From NCBI GenBank assembly GCA_039619475.1, contig CM077116.1, forward strand, positions 18,845,443 to 18,909,442: DNA of 64,000 nt. Direction: 5' to 3'. The DNA is from Icerya purchasi (Eukaryota; Arthropoda; Insecta; Hemiptera; Monophlebidae). The notes under the pieces were generated by a model. The model was given only the letters and a program-made list of their open reading frames with translations. It did no database searches and was not told the origin of the DNA. Each line of letters opens with the position of its first letter. Within the stretch, counting starts at the first letter, position 1. Position numbers and translations under genes: made by a program. Below are positions 47,843-59,961 of the stretch, in pieces.

Positions 47843-48257
47843 CAAGGCCGTGCCCACGGGGGGGATGGGGGGTTAACCCCCCATGAGAACTGAAATAGTT
47901 ATTATAAATACAAAAAAAATCTGAAAAAAATCACAAATTTAAAATAAATATTGATGATTTCTTAGGGTTTTTTTACCTACTTTTAAAAGAAAAAAGAAAA
48001 AATATGCTCCATATTTTTAGGTACTTCATTAATGTTTTATGCAAAAAAATTTTTATTACGAGTATAATTAATAACATGTAATTTTTATTAATGTTCATAT
48101 ACGGGGTAATTCATTTATGTAAATTATTAATATATAAATCAAAATTATGGAAATTATTAACAATACGAATATTAGTGAAAAATGTATTATAAGATAAATA
48201 TGCAAAGAAAATTTTCAACCCCCCCCCCCCCTCCTCCAAAATTCTGGGCACGGGCCT
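47843..48257. mobile_element. hAT-like MITE with G/C-run ends and target duplication
   Basis: Terminal inverted repeats CAAGGCCGTGCCCA (left) and AGGCCCGTGCCCA (right, - strand) resemble the CAGGGCCG ends of hAT elements. They are flanked by GAGTCACTA and GAGTTACTA, an 8-9-bp direct repeat with one change, as expected for a hAT target duplication. A G-run is near the left end and a C14 run near the right end. The 415-bp interior is AT-rich without coding, so it is non-autonomous. Confidence 0.65.
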
Positions 48258-48259
48258 GA

Positions 48260-49860
48260 GTTACTATAATACAGCCATCAAACAAAACCAATACATAATA
48301 AAATATTAAATCGCAGTATTTTACAATCGGAATAACACGAAAACTGTCACTCACCAGAAAAATATGAATATTTCAATTCGATGACAACTTTACACAAACG
48401 TAATTACAAATACCGGAAACACCTGTCCACTTTAAAAAGCAATTTATAACTGCGGTACATATAATACGTGAGCAATCATCTCATACGAATAATCAAATAA
48501 ACGGTGTGTAATTAGCATACGAAAAAAAAAAAAGTTAAGGAGTTGATTAAAAAAAATTGACAAACGAGGGGGTTTCAAACGACCGATCGCGAACGTATAA
48601 GAAGCAACATTCTTGACGTTAAAACGAAACAAATATGCAGAAAGAAAAAAAACAAACTCTGAATAGGAAAATAACAAATATAGAAAAATTTAAAAGATGA
48701 AACTAGAGAAGAAAAACTGTTATAAACAGGAATAAACAAAAACCTCGAATCACCCCAATACGTTTAACTCTTTATTTGCTGCCGAAAAAACTGAATTAAG
48801 GCATGCGCCGCTCTATATCCACTGATGAAAAGAAGTCAACTGCTTTCTCTTATTTCAGTATTGCGATTTGTGATGTATAATTTGCTGAGAAACGATTTTC
48901 AAAACGATTTCCAGTACCGTTGCGAACGTGAGGCGAAATGTCAAAGAAAAAAAGTTGACCATCATTGCACATGATCGCAAAAATTTACTCTGCGATAGTT
49001 TTAACGTGTCCGTTCGACTCGTATTTATTTCCTTTGCAAAATTTTGTAAATCTCAGAGCAACATTTTCGATAGAACCCAAATACCTGTGACCACGGTAAT
49101 TTTTTTAAATTTTATATATCAGCAATTATTATTGATTAGTAAAAGCGCGGCTTTATTGGTTTTTTGCCAGTTGTCAGTTTAATTTTAGTTAATCAAGAGG
49201 AGGCTCTATTCTACTATACTATCATCCGTTGTGAAGCGCGATACAATTCACCGTTACTTATCGATAGAATAATAAATACAGTTTATTGGTTGGTAGAAAT
49301 GAATTTCGGAAAATCCCGTTTTTATGCGTGCTGAAAAATTAACAATGCTTAAGTGAAAAAGAGACACAGCATTCCACCTTTATCACTCGTGCTTCACCGA
49401 AAACTATAAATGTTTAAATATCGTCGAGGAAAGGCAGTCTGTTTATTTTACTTTCTTTTGTGATAATGCAAATTATAAACACAATGACAAACATTAAACG
49501 TAAACGAATATTCTGTATACTTATTTATTTAAGCCATCGATCGATTACAGAATTACTATAACTTATATTAAATCACTACCATGTGTAACAATCGCTTAGC
49601 CTGAAAATCCCTTAACCTGCTCCATTCAAGCCGGTGTCCAGCTGCTTTTTTAATATCGTCCTCCATTTTGCCCTTTCTTTTTTTGTAAATCGTTCAATTC
49701 ATTATTCCTGAAATTCATCTTTCATTTTTTAATCTTGATACCGGTCCTGCCCAATCTCACTTTAGTTTCTTAACCTTCCGGATATAATTTTTGTTTATTT
49801 GAGATTGCTCATAATTACATCGAGTTTAATTTTATTTTTAATTTCAATACCGAAAAAGAT
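48260..49860 (+). other. Presumed intron; no gene seen
   Basis: AT-rich without recognisable coding. Frames at 48,444-48,677 (-) and 48,928-49,182 (+) have no motif. Confidence 0.4.
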
Positions 49861-49867
49861 TATAGTT

Positions 49868-50125
49868 AAGCCCGATACCTTTGACAGGATATCGGGGATT
49901 GTGAAGTTTCACAATGTACGAAGCTTAACGAGTCTGAAGAGAATATTGGGGCTCATCATTGCTTTCTCTGAGGGCCGCCTTTACTTCTCTAGATTTCTCT
50001 TGTATCCGGTTATTTCAGGCTGAGTAAACCTTGGAGCGGCTTATATCCGAAACGAGACAATTTCCGAAAACCCATGATACCCCTCCGATTCGATAGTTAA
50101 ATACCTTAATTACTAGACAAGCGCG
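49868..50125 (-). mobile_element. SINE-A copy 3, near full length, diverged
   Basis: On the - strand it reads a tRNA-like head ('CTAGTAATTAAGGTATTTA' and a worn B box), the body and the tail 'CTTCACAATCCCCGATATCC', ending in the hairpin CCCGATA...TATCGGG. It is older than copy 1 judging by changes in the B box. Confidence 0.65.
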
Positions 50126-50129
50126 CTAC

Positions 50130-50138
50130 CTACCCAAA

Positions 50139-50170
<32 letters not shown>

Positions 50171-50687
50171 AAAATAGGCAAAGGCAAAACAATTTAGTAC
50201 CTTTTTCTTCTCTGTTTATTAACCGATTTTCTTTTTTTTTTTTCCTCCCCGTTTAGTAGCTATTGATAATCTTTAGTGTTATCAGTACACAAAATTTTGG
50301 AAACAATTACTTTTTGTTTTTCTTATTTAAATGAAGAATACAAAAAAATGAAAAAAAAAGAAATCGCCGTAGCCAGTACATCTGTTCTTATTAAAATGTT
50401 TTAATTTTTCTTAATAGTCATCATTATGTTGGCATTTTTACTAAAGGTGTAATTTAATATCCCATAAATGAGGATTTAAAAATTGTTATTTTATTGTATA
50501 TTTTATTCAATTATAATGGGTTACTGAACTGTTTTGTATTGTAAGTACATGTAAAAGTGTATATTCTCAGATATACAATGAACGAATGTGTGTAAGAGCA
50601 GAAAACAAAATTTTGAAAATATACAAATATGTTTTCCTGAAATTTTTAATAATAATCATGGTCGAATTTTGAGCAATGGGCGAACAC

Positions 50688-50734
<47 letters not shown>

Positions 50735-53700
50735 GTTTTTAATAAAAAGTTTCTGCCATACAATTAGATAGGTTTCATTTATTTCCTAATTATGCTCAAC
50801 CATTAGAAGTCAGCTGCACCGGCACAAGCAGCGGTTCTGTTCCACTGAAGATTCTGTCGCCCGCTGGAAATATATAAATTAACTGTTGCATATGAGATAT
50901 GACGAGTTCGTAATTTCAGGGGAAAAAAATCGAATCAGTTGCGATGCCATTGAATATTTAGGCAAATTGCTCACTACGGTGCTACTTATGCAAAAATTCA
51001 ATCTGAAGTCGCGTTAAAAGCATTATGCAGATCGAACAGTTGGCGATTTTTGCTCGGTTTTACTTTTACACTCACATGATAATTTGCAAGAGGAGTTCTG
51101 AAGAAAAATGTTTGAAATAATTCTGTGCGTGCCTCCTATTACGTAATCACTTGTATTGAGGTTGATGCGTTGAAATGCGAAGGGGCTAACAGCGGGACAA
51201 GGCTGAAACAGGAGAACACAATTTAAACGATATAAAACAATTCGAATTAACTTTTTTGACTAATTTAGACGGAAAAAATTTTATTAACTGTCTTTTGTGT
51301 AGGCATAGAGGATATGTAAGGATAAAACATGATTAAAAAAAGCGATTACCGAAGACTAAAAGAAATTTGACAATAATGTCAACAAATCGGCAATCTCTAC
51401 GAATAAGCCGTACGATAATAAATAAATGAACGAGTCATAAAAATCAAGGATGAGTTTCTACAAATTAGTGCTTAATGAGCGGCTGATTTTTTTTTTTATT
51501 TTTACAAAAAAAAAAGGGGAGGGAACAGTGAAAAATCTTAACTAAATTTCATTTAAGACCCTTTACAATTCCAAAAGCGGAATCAAGTTTGTAGGCAATT
51601 GTGAAAAATTAAACATTTTTTAATCATTCCTCGGGGGAACATTTTCTAATTTCGCTCTCGACTGGTTAAGGTAGAGAAAGTTAATTTTTATTCTGATAAT
51701 TCGATTAGTAATCGTATGTTTCATTAATCGAACAATTATCATCTAATTTTTCTCGCATTATTAATTAGCGAGATTAATATTGCAAAAAACACGAACGATT
51801 CTGAATTATTTCAAGTTTCTTGAACAGAAATCGAACCGTTTTATTTATTACACTTCTAGAGCGTTTGAAAATGTTTTATTACAAGTCGGTTAAAGGAGCG
51901 CGATTAGATTGTGTCCATTTTATTCTTCCGGCTCGGTGATAATGTAGCTTTTCTATTTATTTGCTCAGCGATATTCAACGCATGCGTATACGATCCGGTT
52001 AAATCTATTAGTAAACTGGATTGTGTGCGAGCTTTTAATACATCACGGGGGTCGCGTTGTGTGTTTCTCGTGATTCATGAGATAAGTGGGCCGTACGTTT
52101 CTTTATCATTAATTACTCTCATTGACGTTAATGAATATATGAGTTTTACGATTATAGTTGTATAATTTTAATTAACGCGTATCGATTTATTCGGTCATCT
52201 TATTGACGTCATTGAGTTACGATAAAATTATCATACTTACTTAATGTTATCACTATTACCAGTTTTTAAAGAGTTATCCAAAGCACGCCGCTTGTTGAAT
52301 CGTTTTTACGTAATGTTGATAAAGGCGGCCGATACCCCTTAAATCGCATCACCGTTAATGAACTCCTCCAATAGAAAACCGTCATTTTCAAGTCTAAGCA
52401 GAATGCGCTCGTACTGCAGTAAGAATGATGAAGCGAAAATAAAATCATGTACAGTGAGCTGCTGCAGTTATTCTTGAAAGATTAAATAGAAAAACAAATG
52501 AAGGGAACGCCGAAATCCGTCGTTTAAATCTGTGTCACTTTGGTAAAATGCAAAGCGATACCGAACAACCGGTGAAAGTAGTTAATGATGTCAAATACGC
52601 GGGAAAAGGATATCTATTAACTTTTTTTTTTTTTTTTGCTTTTCAGAAAATCGTTACTGTTACAATTTCTCACGTTATTATCGTTTTTTTTTATCGATCC
52701 TCTAACGCGCTTATATTCATCAAATATTTCAACATCAGGGTAGAAAAAAAAAAAAAATGAGTAAAAAAAACATATTTCATCATGGTTGAAATAACTTTAC
52801 GTCCGTCCTGTAGGTAAATAATTCAGATTGTTTTCACAACGAACGAGTATAAAACCGATGTTTTTAATTTTTTGCAAAGGAAAAATCTAAAAAGTCAGGA
52901 TTTTCACGAAGGCCTATTTTCATTTCTTGAAGACGACTTAAAAAGGTTTTACGGCGAAATACAAAAGTTTTATTAGCGGGGAAAATCAAAGTAGTTTAGT
53001 GAATAATCTGGTCAATCTTACTATGTTGCGATGATTCGATTATCAGTTTGCACACCTCGGGGAAGAAGTATAAATTATGATCATCGATTTGACAGGTTGC
53101 CTTTGGTGACTTTCGTTTAAAGTCGTTATTAAAGTTTAATACTTCGATTGAAACCCGATAGAAATTCGAAAAATCAACCGGAAATATTCTGCTTCTGTGG
53201 CGTGCAAAACTAGGAAAAGTACGAGTATGTTTGCAATAATAGGTGTAAGTTTATTTAAAAAATGGATCAACGACGCGCGTCCTTAAAAAGGAACAATTGT
53301 TTTATTTGTCTAATTGGTCCAAACGGTTTCCCCACGCGATCAGCTACCAATCTAAATCTTTCTAACACTAATTCGAACTATATATAATATTATGCATATG
53401 TGTATATATGCACACAAGAGAGTTTGGCACCTTTGTGATTTATGTCTGCCGAAACGTACTTCGTTAGATTAAATACGGCGGGGCTCATCTTTAAATATTT
53501 ACCCGTTAGGAGAGAATTATGCTAAATATAATACGGCATTAAAATTATCACAATCAAAGAGCCGGAAATAATTAAAAATCGTAATTTAATTTATCAACTG
53601 ACTAATATTCCTTTCAAACATTTTCGACCAATCAGAACACGAATGAAACTGCGACTAAAAAATATTTTTAATACAACTAACTCTCGTCAGCGACTTCATT

Positions 53701-56700
53701 ATTATAACATCCGTTCAAGTCGCTGGTTTTTTCTCTGTTTTCATGAAATTATATTTTTACTAAAAAGATTCCGTCACTGCGTACTCTATTCATTTCTTCT
53801 ATTAAATTTTCCTTTCTTAAATATTACCAACATAGTGATTAAAACAAAACTAGTTCATGGAGCAAACCGCAATAGGTAGCCAGCATTGTTTGTAGAATTT
53901 TTATCATGCACGGCGTGGTTAGTAATTTGCGCGGGCAAATGTTTAAAAAAAAAAAATTAAATCAATTATTTTTATAAAGAATTATTTCTAATAAAAAACG
54001 TTTTTATTAATATTCCCAGTACATTTCCGTTTTGCCGTTTAAATTTTGAAATGCAATTCTGCCCTAATTGAAAAATTCGTATTAACTGCAGTGCGACTAC
54101 TATTAGTGGGGGCGATAATTCAAGTTTATTCACACGTATCTATATAATTTTACGCGGCATCACTCGAAAATCAAGATTACGTATTTCATCGGTTGCCGAA
54201 TGAGGTGACCGCGATAGAAAGACTATATGATACAAATTACATAAATGATTTAAAAATAAAATGAAAATCGACAGAGAATAGTATGGTCTCGCACTGTAAA
54301 CTTAGCGGAAGTGAAAAAAAAAAACTTGGTCGCTCGTTACCTATGATAACTGTCAAACAGCAACAATAACGTGACGAAATATCGTGATGATAGCGGTTAG
54401 CCAGTGACGATTAGATTCTTCAGAAAAGGTGTTCCAGCACCGTCTAAAAAGGCGGCAGAATTATTTTTAATATTTTTGAAACAGACGGATGTAATTAAAA
54501 AGACATTAATAACAGCGTGTTTTTATAAATCGTATAATTCTAAGGTTTTTTTTCCCCCATTACCCAGAAACAATTACAAAGGGAAAAAATCAAATCTCGA
54601 TGTGATCATATATTTCTAGTAGGAAGGAACAATTAGCGGGAACAGTATGCGGAAAAGATAAGAATTATGCGAAATGAGCATTATTTCGTACTAAAACAAA
54701 CTTTCTCCTCATTGGTTGATACTCGGTGGTACCTACGCTGCTGTCGTAATGTGTCTGATACAATCAAACAACAGATTTAACGTAAACGATTTTGGAAATC
54801 TAAAGGTTTTTGTTTATTAATCAGAATATTAAAAGAGAATTTAATACCACATATTTCTGTCCTCGGTTAACTTTTCAAAATGTGGCACAACTTGGAAAAT
54901 TAAGTTTTTTTTTTTTCCGATGACTTTTTCTTTACCTTTTCTTGCGGAATTCCGAATATGGAAAACGATGTAAATCGAGGTCACTATTATGCAGAAGTTT
55001 AAATTTCATAATTTGAAAACCTTTAAAGATGTCCTATTCCGTAAAATTTAAGAGTACACTACTTGTCTTTAGCGTAATCATTCGCAATCTTTTATTAAGT
55101 ATTACGGAAATCGATTAAACTCATTTATGTGTCCAGGTAAAAAAACAGTCGGTGAAAGCTTTTAATAATCGAAAGAGTTTGAAAGAATATTTATTCTAAT
55201 TGGTACACCGTGGGGGCGAATGCCTCGATAAATTGGAGTAAATTCGACGAAGAATTTCAGTTTTCATTGCGTAAAAAATGATTAAAATTACCAGCGCGTG
55301 CAATTAATAATCTAGACCAGTAATCTTTAATCCAAGGCTCGTGATGTGCTCACAGGAGGTCTGTAAAAGTTTCATGAAATACGGAAAAAAAACACTTTAT
55401 TCATTTTTGTAAATTTATATGAAGTTAAACTAAAAAAGAAAAAGTATAATAATTTTTCCGTGCTCTTTAAATTTGACAGGTGTGGTTCCATTAGGAATTA
55501 AAGGACGACTCGCACTATGTAATTATAATTTATTTTCCAGAAAATTTTACATTCACAATGGGGGGGGGGGGGCGTGGAAAAGAGAGCTAAGTAATATAAG
55601 TAAAATTAGTGTACGTTTTACGCAGATAGAGCTATTTCTTGATGATAATACTCTTCAAATTCATATTTGGTTGCTTGTTCTTTTTTTTTTTTTGAAATGC
55701 GTCGTTTGATACTGTTACATCATTTTTCCAAAATTGTTTACCAATAAAGCCTGATTATATTTCTTATTTTCTTTAAAATTTTCAGCGGCGATTACCAGCA
55801 TTTAATGGAGAACAATTTTCACTTGTCAAATGTATGAAATTAATTAACATTCCGCTCGTGTTTGAAACCGGAGAGAAAACCTGTTTTTCTTTTAAATTTC
55901 AATATTGTTTAAAAACCGAACTGGGCTCTGATAGAGAATTTCTTTGAAATAAGCCGGTAAACAAGAACTTGGACAAGCTCGTTAAAATGGAAATCGATAT
56001 TTACGAGTTGTATCACCGCGCACACGTTCTACCCTTTTAACCGGGAATTTACTTTTTGTCATACGATTTTGTAAAGCAGCTATTAAAATTTTGGGTGAAA
56101 TTACAATTTGTTCTTCCGACATTCTTGATACATCCGTGTATATAACCGCGGTTTTGAAGTTCTAGTATTTGCCGAAAAGGCATCAAAGGGGCAATGCTTT
56201 TTAGCTGAAAAAATTCTATAAAAAATTCTGGCGATTAATACGAATTATCTAGAGATTTTTCCTGATTCGCAATAGACTTTTCAGCGGTAGAACATTTTCG
56301 AATTCGACACAAATGGAAGCATCTCGAACTTTCGGCCGGAAATGTCCCACCGTAAAATACTTCGTAGCCGACGTCTTCGCCCGTAATTTCCGTAGAATCA
56401 GTTTTAACATTTACAGCTATAGGGGAAAGTCAGTTTTTCGCTTTTCTCTAAGCAATAAGAAAAACCGATAAAAGTAGAAGATATCGAAGATTAATTAAAA
56501 TCGTACGAACAGGAAAATATTATTATCTCGTCCATTTCCAAGTTGAAATTTTAATCTTCGTTTTTATTTTGCAAAACTGGTTCTTCTCAGACACCGATTT
56601 CACGAAGATTCATGATCAACACGGTCTCAATGACAGATAGCGAAGACACGTTCCCGTCTTGTTCCGTTTCGCTTTATAATGCCTCCTTTTGGCCTGCCTG

Positions 56701-56852
56701 AAGTATATGTATACGGAAGGATTTTTCTCTTTTGTTTTTATTGATATCACTTTTCTTTTTCATTTCTGTTTCGTTCTCGACATCTGTATCGTGCAATTAT
56801 TTCGTGAAAATTGGAAAAATGCCGTTAATGTTCCGTGTTTTCCGCTTTTCAG
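50130..56852 (+). other. Presumed intron; no gene seen
   Basis: AT-rich with an A-run at about 50,137-50,156 and a (TA)n microsatellite at 50,693-50,731. Around 50,895-51,010 the + frame 'YDEFVISGEKNRISCDAIEY' followed by 'LGKLLTT' is suggestive of a LINE thumb block but too short to name. At 55,318 'CCAGTAATCTTTAATCCAAGG' minus its last base resembles a hAT end, with a G14 run at 55,560-55,573; no matching right end was found. Frames at 51,911-52,165 and elsewhere show no motif. Confidence 0.35.
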
Positions 56853-56941
56853 TGTCGGATACGAGAGAGACGGTAAAAAAACTTTCGTTTAATTTTATAT
56901 CGCGACCTTCCTTGACACCCCGAACGAGCAGCTATTTGAAG
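56853..56941 (+). CDS. Candidate internal exon (about 30 codons), probably of the 27-kb gene
   Basis: A pyrimidine-rich tract ending TTTTCAG is followed by 89 bp with one long open frame and then AAG|GTGCGT. The frame reads 'SDTRETVKKLSFNFIS' then 'RPSLTPRTSSYLK', Ser/Thr/Arg-rich like the protein of the 27-kb exon. Entry needs one base from the previous exon; exit is in phase 0. The 27-kb exon ends in phase 0, so at least one more exon of 3n+1 bp would have to lie between, and none was found. Other options are an exon of a different gene or a chance match. Confidence 0.45.
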
Positions 56942-57438
56942 GTGCGTCCGTAATCGAAAATTTCGTTAATTATAGCGATTCTTTTTTCTATAATTTGCAA
57001 TCGAATTAACTATATTCGGAAATAATCGCTTTATTTTCGGGAATTTCATGAAAATAATGAAAATAATGAAAATTATTACCGTAAATAGTCGCAATATTTA
57101 AATATTAAATAAAATAGGCTACTAATAAATTTTCGACGGAATTTTAATATCCTAGAGAAGACACATAATATTAGTAAAGATGAAAACAGTTCAAGACTTA
57201 AATTGAATTCACCCCGTTTTATTTATAACATTCTCGGCTCTTAGTTAATATTTCTTCGCGTCCCATTCTTTTTCGACAATTGGGTCTCCTATAGAGAGAT
57301 ATTTTCGGATAAAGCGGAAATAATATTACTCCGGCGTTTACTTTATAAATATTTGTCGCGTAATATTTTATTATTTTCACAAACTAGTTAATAAACGAAA
57401 TATACGCGGACCACGTATAATAATAATAATAACAATAC

Positions 57439-57472
<34 letters not shown>

Positions 57473-58330
57473 TTCTGTTAAATCTCGTAGCCACGATGAA
57501 TGTGTAAACACACGATTTGAGAAACATTTTACCATGTTTATATTTTTATTCATTATATTCGATAGAAACTTATTAATGAGCAACGAAAATAACACTTCAA
57601 CATTAAAATGTACGAGCGGTGTCTCGGATGTTCGGGGTCGTGCGGACGGAATAATAATTGCTTCAACGCGCGCGCGCGCGCGCGCGCACACAGAAAGATT
57701 CCGTAAAGTGCCGACACGAATGCAAGGACGTGTCAAATGTTCGTTAATATTTTTGTCTACTTTTGTGATTTACAACAAATAATTTACCTCGGTCTATTTC
57801 TATTAGTGACGTATAGGTTCGTTATTTCTTCGGATCTGGATCCAGAACTGAACTAGAAGTTCGAGAACTGCATCCCGGATGACTCATCATATGGATCATC
57901 CTCAGGAGTTTACGTACACGGTTCACTCAAAAATTGGAAATAGTTTGCACCGGTTACCGACGCAGTGTATATACCAGTGTATTGCGTGTGTTAGAAAGAA
58001 ATTGCGAAATAACTAATGTATAGGAGTATATAATCATACAGAGAGTTGGGTCTACAGAAAAAAACGATAACCTTCTAATTATTCCGACGATGTTATCATT
58101 TTTCATTTCTCTAGCTGATCCGGCACATTTCTGTTCAGATATTCGTTCCGTATGAAGAAAAGGGCAAACGGTGTCTATTCCTCTCTGTTCGACGTTTATA
58201 CCGGAACCATGTGAACATCTGTATAACACTCATCGATTCATGCTGGGTGGGGGATAACATGTCCGGAACTGTAGTAGGCATGGGTAACTCTGGATACAGT
58301 TATATCCTGGGAAATATATTCGCGTTAGAA
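56942..58330. other. No gene seen; simple repeats
   Basis: Contains an (AAT)n microsatellite at 57,418-57,472 and a (CG)n run at 57,667-57,687 followed by CACACA. Frames at 57,377-57,782 on both strands come from these repeats. The rest is AT-rich without motif. Confidence 0.45.
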
Positions 58331-58830
58331 CACAGCCGGATATATCTCCGACGGTACGTGATTTAATATATCTCAACTCCGAAAGACGTCACACAACGAA
58401 CAAATGCCATTTCGGACACAGTCGGATTTACCTTTGGCAGGGTGATTTAATATATCTCAACTCCGGAAAGCGTTAGCTGCGCACATGCGCACTGTGTTCA
58501 AGGGCATTCTGTTACTTTGCATATTTGGAACGATACGCTGACTTGGAGTTGAATACGCCGTGAAGATTAACAAGGCCGAGAGAAAGGAACTGGCCTCCCT
58601 GTTCTTATTAGTGCCGTTGGGCTTAATGTGAAACTTAACTTCATAATCCATGGTACCTTATCAAGGATATATATGTAGGACTTGCTTTACTTTATGATGT
58701 AATATATATAACTCTAACGGAGTTGAAGTTGAGAAGCGCATATACATCCCAGTCGGAAAGGACAAATATATATCCAACTTCTCTAGTGGAGTTGATTTGC
58801 GCATCTCTAAATTGTAGTTGAAGTTACATC
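58330..58830. repeat. Composite repeat with direct and inverted TATATCTCAACTCCG units
   Basis: The phrase 'GTGATTTAATATATCTCAAC' followed by TCCG occurs at about 58,358 and 58,441, 83 bp apart. Inverted versions ('CGGAGTTGAAGTTGAGAAGC' near 58,719 and 'AGTGGAGTTGATTTGCGCAT' near 58,786) lie beyond a SINE-A tail. This looks like an inverted-repeat element into which the SINE inserted. Confidence 0.5.
58575..58672 (+). mobile_element. SINE-A copy 4, 3' part
   Basis: Shares 'AAACTTAACTTCATAATCCA' and 'TGGTACCTTATCAAGG' plus the preceding body with the other SINE-A copies. The head is missing. Confidence 0.65.
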
Positions 58831-58887
58831 GTTAACCGCGCTGTTAGATACGGATTCGCGGATCATCTACTCATTACTAATCTTCAT

Positions 58888-59460
58888 AGAGTCCTTTCAT
58901 AAATCGCATTAAGGGCAATGATGCTGCGCATTCTCTAGCTCGTTCGGCCACTCTCCACAGTGGCCCTTTTTACAACAATTTGCAGACGTTCATTCCAAAC
59001 TTCGGTCAAACATATATCCTTTATATTCGGTAATCGTGCTTCTCATCATCTCCAAATACAACCTGCCTCATCGGCCTTAGTTTCAATTCATTGCTGCACG
59101 ATTGTTTTCCTAATAAGATTTTGATTTAACCACTATCTTCTACCTTCTTTGCGCTTTTTATTACTCTCTGTCTTCTTCCCCCGATTACCTACTTCATAAT
59201 ACTTTACCTACTTTAATATGCGATACAAACGGTATTTTCTTTCAATGTTCTGCCCTCGTTATTGTTGAACGTCCTGTACTGCAATATTTTGTCTCCGGGT
59301 CTTCCTACTACTTCTAGTTCACTCATCACTCCTCACCCCAAGCTGCGGTTTCGTTGCCTCAATAGTTACTTTCCATCTGCAATCGCCTCTCGGCTTAAAC
59401 TGACTAACCCTTTTCTACCTTTTCTAGTTGTTGGGTTAAAGCCGTCGGTGCGCCCGTATA
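58888..59460 (+). mobile_element. LINE-A copy 5: RNase H end to 3' end
   Basis: From 58,902 the + frame reads 'NRIKGNDAAHSLARSATLHS', matching 'GIHGNDAAESLARSAGRLDS' of copy 2. 'CDTNGIFFQCSALV' (59,219) matches its C-terminal CCHC. The last 33 bp ('TAGTTGTTGGGTTAAAGCCG' then TCGGTGCGCCCG) match the 3' UTR end of copy 2 (TTGTTGTTGGGTCAATGCCG...GCGCGCCC). The copy is 5' truncated, has stops and lacks a clear poly(A). Confidence 0.7.
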
Positions 59461-59961
59461 AAATAAAATGGACATATACATGCACACATACATATATATT
59501 CCCTATAAGAAATGAGCACCCCGATGTATAAAAAAAAAAAAATATACGTAAGTTCAAGAACTTAATAAAAATGTATTATTCAAACTAGCTACCGCCATAG
59601 CATATTAGGATACGGTGTGTCATTGGGGTATCCCGATAATTAGGAATACAGATAAATTCCTCTCTTGTGCTGGGTTAATGTGTTGTACATGTATTATTCA
59701 AAATAATGCGGAGAAAACTAAAAACATCAAAGCTTTACGCTAAAGTATTGTAAGCATCCAAGAAGTCTGACAAGACTGAAGCTCTATTACTTTCGAGTCC
59801 AGAAATAATTAAGGCACTATTTTAAAATTGTGTGAAAAAAAAAATTTTTTTTTTTACATATTCTTAAAGTTTAGTAATTCTAAAAATTTACGGAGTTATT
59901 GAGCTAATTTAGTGACGCACAATAGACGGTGTGCAATGCCTGACCACCATTTTTGGTATGA

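Noticed and set aside
55780..55948. Exon-like open frame after TTTTCAG at 55,790
   Set aside because: Runs to a TGA without a usable donor, has AT-driven codons and is not supported by any motif.
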